Shown: positions 1 through 6,086 of the stretch, piece by piece | Layout of the letters: every line of letters starts with the position of its first letter | Numbering within the stretch: position 1 is the first letter of the stretch | Source of the DNA: JBIOYL01 sp044870185 | GTDB lineage: Bacteria > Actinomycetota > CALGFH01 | Length of the DNA: 6,086 bases | Direction: 5' to 3' | Assembly: GCA_044870185.1 (NCBI GenBank) | Contig: JBIOYL010000248.1 | Coordinates: 1 to 6,086 of the forward strand | Program-made: the position numbers and the translations under genes | The notes under the pieces: generated by a model | Databases searched by the model: none | Told to the model about the DNA's origin: nothing | What the model saw: the letters and a program-made list of their open reading frames with translations, nothing else

Positions 1-1
1 C

Positions 2-64
2 GAGGCCGAGACCGGGACGTCGGCGCTCCTGCACACCAGGGCGGCCCTGGTCGTCGAGGGCTGA
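2..64 (+). CDS. C-terminal tail of an unidentified protein (partial, enters from left)
   Basis: An open frame enters from the left edge and ends in TGA at 62-64. All 20 visible sense codons end in G or C, as expected for a coding frame in this genome. The peptide ends in LLHTRAALVVEG. It is too short to assign a family, and no function is proposed. It faces sodC convergently, and the 198 bases between the two stops contain several hairpins. The main doubt is that any 60-base stretch of DNA this rich in GC can be open by chance. Confidence 0.4.
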   Translation, partial: EAETGTSALLHTRAALVVEG

Positions 65-77
65 CCGCGCACCCTCC

Positions 78-92
78 CGGCGGTCGCCGCCG
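78..92 (+). terminator. GC hairpin just after the left-edge stop codon
   Basis: CGGCGG (78-83) and CCGCCG (87-92) form a perfect 6-bp stem with a 3-base loop, 13 bases after the TGA at 62-64. There is no T-run after it, so it is not a classical intrinsic terminator. It could end the left-edge transcript, or it could be chance pairing in GC-rich DNA. Confidence 0.27.
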
Positions 93-153
93 AGGTCACC
101 GGGCGCCGTTCGGCGGTCAGGTGCGGGGCCGGAAGCGGTGTCGTGGCTGGCCC

Positions 154-168
154 GCAGGCATCGCCTGC
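154..168. repeat. Short perfect inverted repeat between convergent genes
   Basis: GCAGGC (154-159) and GCCTGC (163-168) are perfect complements around a 3-base loop. It lies in the 65-262 gap between the left-edge gene and sodC, which face each other, so a role in transcript ending for either strand is possible. No T-tract follows on either strand. Confidence 0.3.
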
Positions 169-216
169 AACGCGCAGCGGCCTTGACGCCGCCAACGGCC
201 TGGCCCAGCCTGACGT

Positions 217-234
217 CTTCGAAACAGGTCGAAG
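217..234 (-). terminator. Hairpin downstream of sodC
   Basis: CTTCGA (217-222) and TCGAAG (229-234) form a perfect 6-bp stem with a 6-base loop, about 29 bases beyond the sodC stop in the direction of sodC transcription. The stem is less GC-rich than its surroundings, which makes chance pairing somewhat less likely. There is no T-run after it, so this is only a candidate 3' end for the sodC transcript. Confidence 0.3.
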
Positions 235-262
235 CCAGCCCAGTTGCACACCAGGCTTGGCC

Positions 263-838
263 TCAGGCTGCCCTCACCACGCCGCAAGCCACCCGCGCGC
301 CCGCGTCGCCGGTGCGGAGCGTCTCGTCGTCGGGGCCCGGAATCAATGAGCCGCTCTGCAGGTAGCGGACTGGGATGTTGGCGAAGTTGTCCGGCCCGGC
401 GTGGATGATCACCGCGGTGCCAGTGGGGCTGTCGAGCAGGTCGGAGACCGTGAATGTCTTGGTCCGGAAGTCCAGCTCGGCGGTGCCGTCGTCCTTGACG
501 AGCAGGCTCGGCATGTCGCCGGCGTGGTGACCGTGCGTCGTCGCGGCCGGATTGTAGTGCCCACGGGCCGTGGCAAAGCCGACCGACCCCCCCTCACAGA
601 CCCCGAAGCTGTGGACGTGGAAGCCGTGGAAGCCGGGCGTAAGGCCGTAGGTCCGGACCTTCACATGGACCGCGTCGCCGTCCGGCTCGAAGCGTGCAAA
701 GCCCACGGCTGCGCCGCCGGTGTCCCGGAGCCCGGCCAAGGCCCTGCCCTGGTCCGCCTGGCTGACCCGTACGGTGAATATCCCCCCAAGCAGCGTGAGC
801 ACCCCGACCATCACGAGCTGTCTCCCCCGAACCCGCAT
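263..838 (-). CDS. sodC: Secreted Cu/Zn superoxide dismutase
   Basis: This 191-residue enzyme converts superoxide to oxygen and hydrogen peroxide outside the cytoplasmic membrane. Residues 1-28 look like a signal peptide: RGR, a hydrophobic stretch, then VSQA before DQ as a likely signal peptidase I site. There is no lipobox cysteine, unlike the mycobacterial lipoprotein SodC. Copper ligands are H74 and H76 (FHVH), H94 (GHYNP) and H146 (IIHAG). Likely zinc ligands are H94, H102, H105 and D108. C81 and C185 should form the conserved disulfide, and R182 matches the active-site arginine. The C-terminal stretch DNFANIP...GPDDETLRTGDAG closely resembles mycobacterial SodC. The loop between the second and third zinc histidines is much shorter than in textbook enzymes. 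ATG at 838 was chosen over the in-frame ATG at 874 because a purine-rich ribosome site lies just before it and the signal peptide then starts correctly. It appears to be transcribed alone. Confidence 0.93.
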   Translation of the reverse strand: MRVRGRQLVMVGVLTLLGGIFTVRVSQADQGRALAGLRDTGGAAVGFARFEPDGDAVHVKVRTYGLTPGFHGFHVHSFGVCEGGSVGFATARGHYNPAATTHGHHAGDMPSLLVKDDGTAELDFRTKTFTVSDLLDSPTGTAVIIHAGPDNFANIPVRYLQSGSLIPGPDDETLRTGDAGARVACGVVRAA

Positions 839-842
839 ACTG

Positions 843-850
843 CCTCCCTT
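843..850 (-). promoter_or_regulatory. Ribosome binding site that fixes the sodC start
   Basis: Read on the minus strand, AAGGGAGG lies 4 bases before the ATG at 838. The alternative in-frame ATG at 874 is preceded by pyrimidine-rich GGTCCTCC with no Shine-Dalgarno sequence. This supports the 191-residue form over the 203-residue form. Confidence 0.7.
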
Positions 851-1371
851 CCCCGCAGATTGGGGACCGGACATGGAGGACCGGAGTCTCGACGAATCGC
901 TCCGCGCCGCGCAAACTGGGACGACAGAGCGTCGTCTTGGTCTTGCGGTGCGCTATGCAGCACCTTCTGGCGAGTTCGGCCAGGAAATGGTCAGGGAATG
1001 ACTCGGTCCGGTCGGGAGGAATTCAGCAGAAGTAGGTAGGCCCTCTGCTGCCCGCGATGCTCACCGGCGCACTCCTGACGTCCCCGTCAACCACCTTCGT
1101 GACCACAATCTGATCGGGTCGCTTGCGAGCTGTGCGCTGGAGGTTAGCCGCCGGAATGGCTGCGCTCTGGCAGAACGTCGGCGCTCCCCGGCCGGCCTGG
1201 ACCCGGGTGCGGCTGCACTCAAGGTCACGCCGGGCACGTTGCCACCCTCGACCACCGTGCCGTTGGCAGCCGCTGAGGCCGTAGTCGGCCCGGCGGTCTT
1301 GCCACCCTGGCAGTGCAGGACGACACCGGCCGGCTGTGACGAGCGGCACCGTCGCTGTCGGGGGGAGCCGA
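851..1371. other. Long intergenic stretch without a convincing gene
   Basis: Roughly 520 bases between the sodC ribosome site and the promoter of the small plus-strand gene. Open frames cross it on both strands, but none has recognisable protein similarity, a start with a ribosome site, or clear third-position GC bias. It should carry the sodC promoter, but no good -35/-10 pair was found. A perfect inverted repeat, GACGAC (920-925) and GTCGTC (931-936) with a 5-base loop, lies about 82 bases upstream of the sodC start and could be an operator or chance. TTGCCACCCT occurs twice, around 1240 and 1300, and the second copy lies within a small TGCCA/TGGCA hairpin. Part of this stretch may be remains of a lost gene. 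Confidence 0.5.
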
Positions 1372-1377
1372 TAGGAT
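1372..1377 (+). promoter_or_regulatory. Candidate -10 box for the small gene at 1402
   Basis: TAGGAT fits the actinobacterial TANNNT -10 pattern. Transcription would start near 1384 and give a leader of about 18 bases that holds the AGGAGG ribosome site. No convincing -35 hexamer lies 16-19 bases upstream, where the sequence is GC-rich, so this rests on the -10 box and its placement. Confidence 0.4.
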
Positions 1378-1390
1378 GCTGGCCTCCGGT

Positions 1391-1396
1391 AGGAGG
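1391..1396 (+). promoter_or_regulatory. Perfect Shine-Dalgarno of the small gene
   Basis: AGGAGG, a full match to the anti-Shine-Dalgarno, sits 5 bases before the ATG at 1402. It is the best ribosome site in the window and the main reason to call the very short downstream frame a gene. Confidence 0.65.
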
Positions 1397-1401
1397 GCAA
1401 C

Positions 1402-1542
1402 ATGAGGCAAGTGCGTAGCGACGCCAAGCGGGTGCGGCGCCGGCAGGCGGTCCCGCCGCCGTTGCCGCTCGACCCCAGGGATCCGGACGTGGTCCGGGCC
1501 AAGGCGCTCGGCCGCCCTCCGCTGGTCCGCCCGGCCAGGTAG
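1402..1542 (+). CDS. Small basic protein of unknown function (46 aa)
   Basis: A 46-residue frame with ATG start, perfect AGGAGG ribosome site and a -10 box just upstream. All but four sense codons (CAA, CGT, GAT, CCT) end in G or C, matching real genes nearby. The N-terminal half is strongly basic (KRVRRRQ), followed by a proline-rich PPPLPLDPRDPDVVRAKAL segment. Short actinobacterial hypothetical proteins carrying a similar LDPRDPD-VRAK motif seem familiar to me, but I cannot name a family or function. No membrane segment or signal peptide is visible. The frame stops within a few bases of where peroxidase-relic homology begins on the other strand, so its original C-terminus may have been replaced at a rearrangement junction. 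It could still be chance, but the ribosome site makes that less likely. Confidence 0.62.
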   Translation: MRQVRSDAKRVRRRQAVPPPLPLDPRDPDVVRAKALGRPPLVRPAR

Positions 1543-1544
1543 GC

Positions 1545-1890
1545 GACCACAGGTAGTACCAGAGCGGCGTCTCGGCCGCCCAGCCGAGTTCCTCAAGGCC
1601 GCTCTCCTCCGGGGTGAGCGGCGCCTGGCCCATCGCACGGGCCAGGGCCTCCCCCGACGGCAGGCCGTAGGCCTGGCCGCGCAGCAGGTCGCGCACGGCC
1701 GGCGCGGAGCCGGTCGACCAGCCCGTTGTGGACCTCGAGCATCGCCACGTGGAGCTGACAGACGAACAGGTGCAGGTCGTTGCGCGGGTCGCCGATGAGC
1801 GCGACGCCCTAGGCGTTGCGGGCCAGCTCGGCGGACTCGCCGGCGTCGTTGCGTCCGAGCAGCCACTGGCCGGGTCGCCGCGGTCGTAAC
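1545..1890 (-). pseudogene. Decayed animal-type haem peroxidase gene (relic)
   Basis: Translated on the minus strand, one frame gives WLLGRNDAGE, then ARNA-stop-GVALIGDPRND, then QLHVAMLEVHNGLVDRL. This matches the highly conserved RNAQG-ALIGDPRND and QLH-A-L-FHN block of bacterial animal-haem-peroxidase-family proteins. A TAG (minus-strand codon at 1811-1809) replaces the usual glutamine. Near 1695-1705 the frame changes, and the next frame gives VRDLLRGQAYGLPSGEALARAMG, then LTPEE and TPLWYYL, the C-terminal block of the same family. In intact members these blocks are separated by roughly 200 residues that include part of the catalytic domain, so a large internal deletion has occurred. Homology becomes unconvincing beyond about 1545. 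The start codon and N-terminal half are absent upstream, where ldh lies. It cannot encode an active enzyme. Confidence 0.82.
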
Positions 1891-1934
1891 GGTTGCCCGT
1901 GGACCACCGGCCGACGCCTTGGCGCCACCCGGTC

Positions 1935-2894
1935 CTAGAGACCGAGCTTGCCGATGACGGCGCGCACCGTGCTGGCCGACTGGCGCAGGCCGTCGGTCTC
2001 CTCGTCGGAGAGCGGCACGGGGAGCACGATCTCCACCCCGGCGCGGTCGACCACCGAGGGGATCGACAGGCAGACGTCGCTGATGCCTGCGAAGTCGTCG
2101 AGCAGGGAGCTGACCGACAGCACCCAGCGCTCGTTGTACAGCACCGCCTCGATGATCCGCGCCGCGGCCAGGCCGACCGCGTAGTTGGTGGCGCCCTTGC
2201 CGCGGATGATCTCCCCGGCGGCGCCGACGACCCGGCGGACGATGTCGGCGCGCGCGGCCGCGTCCAGCGGGGGCCGGCCGGGCACGTTCCAGTCCAGCAG
2301 CGGGATCGACCCGACGGACGCACTGCTCCACAGCGGGATCTCCGAGTCGCCGTGCTCGCCGGCGATGTAGGCGTGCACGTTCTGCACGGCCACGCCGCAG
2401 TGCTGGGCGACGAGCAGGCGCAGCCGTGAGCTGTCCAGCACGGTGCCCGAGCCGAAGACACGGCGCGCCGGCAGACCGGAGTACTTGAGCGCGGCGTAGG
2501 TGAGCACGTCCACCGGGTTGGTGACCAGCAGCAGGATCGCGTCCGGCGCCACCTCGAGCAGCTGGGGGATGAGGTTGCGGCACAGCGTGACGTTGGCCTC
2601 GGCCAGCTCCAGGCGGGTCTGGCCCGGCTTCTGCTTGGCGCCGGCGGTGACGACCACCAGGTCGGCGTCCCGGCAGACCTCGATGTCGTCGGAGCCGATG
2701 ACCGTGGCCGTCGGGACGAACTGCAGCCCGTGGTTGAGGTCGAGCACCTCGGCCCGGGTCTTGGCGGCATTGAGGTCATACAGCGCGATGGTCTTGCCCA
2801 CGCCCCGGATGAGGCAGGCGTAGGCGAGCGTCGCGCCGACGCTGCCCGCCCCCACGACCGCGACCTTCGTCGTGCCCGCCGTCGTCTCGACCAT
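1935..2894 (-). CDS. ldh: L-lactate dehydrogenase (NAD-dependent)
   Basis: A 319-residue cytoplasmic enzyme interconverting pyruvate and L-lactate with NADH/NAD+. The length is typical of bacterial L-LDH. The N-terminal Rossmann fold carries GAGSVG (15-20) and the NAD-ribose aspartate D40. The active-site loop AGAKQKPGQTR (84-94) has Q88, which selects lactate over malate, and R94. Further residues are N126 in VTNPVD, D154 and R157 (LDSSRLR), catalytic H181 in GEHGDSE, and T236 in KGATNY. All expected catalytic residues are present. The ATG at 2894 was chosen because the protein then begins a few residues before the Rossmann strand. A TTG at 2918 would add eight residues, and neither start has a strong Shine-Dalgarno. 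It lies 121 bases downstream of fbiC on the same strand and may be read through from it. Malate dehydrogenase is the main alternative and is disfavoured by Q88. Confidence 0.95.
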   Translation of the reverse strand: MVETTAGTTKVAVVGAGSVGATLAYACLIRGVGKTIALYDLNAAKTRAEVLDLNHGLQFVPTATVIGSDDIEVCRDADLVVVTAGAKQKPGQTRLELAEANVTLCRNLIPQLLEVAPDAILLLVTNPVDVLTYAALKYSGLPARRVFGSGTVLDSSRLRLLVAQHCGVAVQNVHAYIAGEHGDSEIPLWSSASVGSIPLLDWNVPGRPPLDAAARADIVRRVVGAAGEIIRGKGATNYAVGLAAARIIEAVLYNERWVLSVSSLLDDFAGISDVCLSIPSVVDRAGVEIVLPVPLSDEETDGLRQSASTVRAVIGKLGL

Positions 2895-2937
2895 GGCGGC
2901 ACCATAACGAGCCGGCAAGAGGCTGACAAGTGCAGAG

Positions 2938-3015
2938 GCGCGCGCCCCCGGCGGCCCGGCCCGGCAGCCCGCGGCCCGGCGGCGCCGGCCCCCCGGCCCG
3001 GCCCGCGAGCCGACG
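2938..3015 (-). terminator. Extremely GC-rich spacer with hairpin potential between fbiC and ldh
   Basis: This stretch is almost entirely G and C, built from repeated GGCCCGGC-like units. The clearest stem pairs 2973-2980 with 2984-2990 around a 3-base loop with one bulge, and several alternative foldings are possible. It starts right after the fbiC stop (3016) in the direction of transcription and ends about 45 bases before the ldh start. It may end or weaken transcription from fbiC into ldh. It has no T-tract, so termination is unproven. No ldh promoter could be identified. Confidence 0.35.
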
Positions 3016-5319
<2,304 letters not shown>

Positions 5320-5328
5320 GGCGGCAAG

Positions 5329-5335
5329 CCTCCCC
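5329..5335 (-). promoter_or_regulatory. Ribosome binding site of fbiC
   Basis: On the minus strand GGGGAGG lies 9 bases before the ATG at 5319. It supports this start and argues against any longer N-terminus like that of mycobacterial FbiC. The gap up to the methyltransferase relic must hold the fbiC promoter, but no matched -35/-10 pair is evident. Confidence 0.6.
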
Positions 5336-5407
5336 GCTCCACTTCAGAAAGTCAAGCGCTGGCGCGTGCGTCCTCGCGGCCACGGCGGCACCAAAAGGTT
5401 TTCAACA

Positions 5408-5701
5408 GGTGCCTCGGCGGCAGCGGTCGGCCCCGACGGGCTGGTCTGCGCCATCGACATCAGCGACAGCATGCTGGCGCTGGCACGGGCCCGCACCACC
5501 CGGCCCGGCAGCGCCCCGATCGAGCTCCGCAAGGCCGGCGCGGAGCGGCTGCCCTATCCCGAGGCGAGCTTCGACGTCGCGGTCTCCACCCAGGTGCTCG
5601 AGTACGTCCAGGACGTGCCGGGCGCGCTGGCAGAGATCCACCGGGTGCTGCGCCCCGGCGGCCGGGCGCTGCTGCTGGACACCGACTGGGACTCCATCAT
5701 G
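5408..5701 (+). pseudogene. Fragment of a class I SAM-dependent methyltransferase
   Basis: The frame encodes AAAVGPDGLVCAIDISDSML (motif II region, with the acidic residue that binds the SAM ribose). It continues with AERLPYPEASFDVAVSTQVLEYV (post-I and motif II acidic region) and then EIHRVLRPGGRALLLDTDWDSI (motif III). This is the core of the UbiE/ArsM-like Methyltransf_11 fold. Motif I, the glycine-rich loop that should precede it by about 15 residues, is missing; upstream sequence in this frame runs into the fbiC start region on the other strand. Homology stops after DTDWDSI, where relatives continue with a C-terminal domain. No start codon with a ribosome site was found. It lacks both ends and should be inactive. 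The right break coincides with the palindrome at 5703-5748, suggesting transposon insertion. The substrate of the ancestral enzyme cannot be inferred. Confidence 0.78.
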
Positions 5702-5702
5702 A

Positions 5703-5748
5703 CGCGCCGAGGGGACTGCCGCGGTCAGGCGGCAGAGGAATCGGCGCG
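5703..5748 (+). repeat. Nested palindrome, probable transposon left-end hairpin
   Basis: The outer stem is CGCGCCGA (5703-5710) against TCGGCGCG (5741-5748), 8 bp and perfect. The inner stem is CTGCCG (5716-5721) against CGGCAG (5730-5735), 6 bp and perfect, with loop CGGTCAGG. A symmetrical 5+5 base internal loop (GGGGA and AGGAA) separates them. It lies 2-5 bases after methyltransferase homology ends and 72 bases before tnpB. An imperfect hairpin of this kind is what the TnpA of this family recognises at left ends. It could instead be a transcript attenuator. Confidence 0.55.
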
Positions 5749-5805
5749 CCACCCCCTTTCGCCATCCACAATCGCTGCGGTTGACCACCCACGGTCACAG
5801 CCAGC

Positions 5806-5814
5806 TGCGATACT
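5806..5814 (+). promoter_or_regulatory. Candidate extended -10 for a leaderless tnpB transcript
   Basis: TGCGATACT resembles an extended -10 (TGn followed by a TATAAT-like hexamer with 4 of 6 matches) and ends 6 bases before the ATG at 5821. No Shine-Dalgarno precedes that ATG, so a leaderless mRNA starting at the ATG would explain both facts. A TTGACC at 5781-5786 is -35-like, but its 22-base spacing is too long for a standard pair. Confidence 0.35.
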
Positions 5815-5820
5815 CCGGCC

Positions 5821-6086
5821 ATGCGACGCGCCTCCAAGTTCCCCCTGCGCCCCACCAGCAAGCAAACCGGGGCACTGACCGCCATGCTGGACGAGCACCG
5901 GCAGCTGGACAACGGCGCACTGGAGCACCGCCGCACCGCCTGGCAGACCCGCAGCATCACCATCCGCTACGGAGATCAGTCCGCCGAGCTCAAGGATATC
6001 CGCTGGGCTGATCCGGCCGGGCAGGGGCGCTGGTCGTGCTCCTGCCAGCAGGCCACCCTGCGCCGCCTCGACCAGGCCGTCCAGGC
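5821..6086 (+). CDS. tnpB: TnpB-family (IS200/IS605 OrfB) protein, N-terminal part only
   Basis: 88 codons are visible from ATG at 5821 to the right edge with no stop. The peptide begins MRRASKFPLRPTSKQ, contains LDNGALEHRRTAW, then YGDQSAELKDIR and QQATLRRLDQAVQ. This is the helix-turn-helix N-terminal domain of OrfB/TnpB proteins, whose usual form is K/RFRLYPT--Q, LYNAALEHRR, and SQQATLRRLDKAFQAFF. TnpB proteins are RNA-guided DNA nucleases encoded by IS200/IS605 elements and are relatives of Cas12. The RuvC catalytic residues and zinc finger lie further downstream and are not visible, so activity is unknown. Some positions differ from the usual pattern as I recall it: LDN for LYN, and CSC for FSS before QQATLRR. 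These may be natural variation or early decay. The start is set by the conserved KF-LRPT motif, since no ribosome site is present. Confidence 0.85.
   Translation, partial: MRRASKFPLRPTSKQTGALTAMLDEHRQLDNGALEHRRTAWQTRSITIRYGDQSAELKDIRWADPAGQGRWSCSCQQATLRRLDQAVQ

Larger units (their letters stand above)
5703..6086 (+). mobile_element. Left part of an IS200/IS605-family (IS1341-like) element, runs off the right edge
   Basis: The proposed element starts at or just before a nested palindrome (5703-5748), at the point where methyltransferase homology ends, and carries a TnpB-type gene from 5821. IS200/IS605 elements have subterminal hairpins rather than terminal inverted repeats, and make no target duplication, which fits what is visible. 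No tnpA (Y1 transposase) lies between the palindrome and tnpB, so this would be a tnpB-only element unless tnpA is to the right. The exact left boundary and the target motif could not be fixed. The right end and guide-RNA region are outside the window. Confidence 0.6.

Noticed and set aside
401..1039. Plus-strand open frame of 212 codons antisense to sodC
   Set aside because: It overlaps the well-supported sodC, shows no family motif and has no ribosome site.
1023..1550. Minus-strand frame of 175 codons starting MVAYLAGRTSGG
   Set aside because: No recognisable domain. It overlaps the better supported plus-strand small gene, and its composition is like noncoding GC-rich sequence.
1901..1935. 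GGACC/GGTCC repeat just past the ldh stop as a terminator
   Set aside because: The stem is only 5 bp with an imperfect interior, overlaps the stop codon and has no T-tract; chance is as likely in this composition.
5350..5355. TTGACT on the minus strand as -35 box for fbiC
   Set aside because: The position 17 bases downstream is GAGGCT, which overlaps the ribosome site and does not resemble a -10 box.

Overview
High-GC bacterial DNA, most likely an actinomycete or related actinobacterium. The reasons are strong G/C preference at third codon positions, a full-length bifunctional FbiC (the fused CofG-CofH form typical of actinobacteria), and a mycobacterial-type secreted Cu/Zn superoxide dismutase. 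The genus cannot be named from this window.

Layout, left to right. A short in-frame tail of a plus-strand gene ends at 64. After hairpin-rich intergenic DNA comes sodC (263-838, minus), an exported superoxide dismutase. About 560 bases with no convincing gene follow. Then comes a 46-codon plus-strand gene (1402-1542) with an excellent ribosome binding site and a -10 box. Directly against its stop lies a decayed, internally deleted relic of an animal-type haem peroxidase gene (about 1545-1890, minus). Next are ldh (1935-2894, minus), encoding L-lactate dehydrogenase, an extremely GC-rich 121-base gap, and fbiC (3016-5319, minus), encoding the synthase of the F420 chromophore FO. Divergent from fbiC is a fragment of a class I SAM-dependent methyltransferase (about 5408-5701, plus) that lacks motif I and its C-terminus. 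Its homology stops at a nested palindrome (5703-5748). About 70 bases later a TnpB-type gene of an IS200/IS605-family element begins (5821) and runs off the right edge.

Interpretation. The window mixes three intact housekeeping or redox genes (sodC, ldh, fbiC) with two gene relics and the left end of a transposon. fbiC and ldh are on the same strand 121 bases apart and may be co-transcribed, but their products need not share a pathway. The right edge is the part most likely to belong to an interesting system: TnpB proteins are RNA-guided nucleases (OMEGA), and the palindrome looks like a transposon left end that broke the methyltransferase gene. Only the first 88 codons of tnpB are visible, so nuclease residues, the guide RNA and the right end cannot be judged here.
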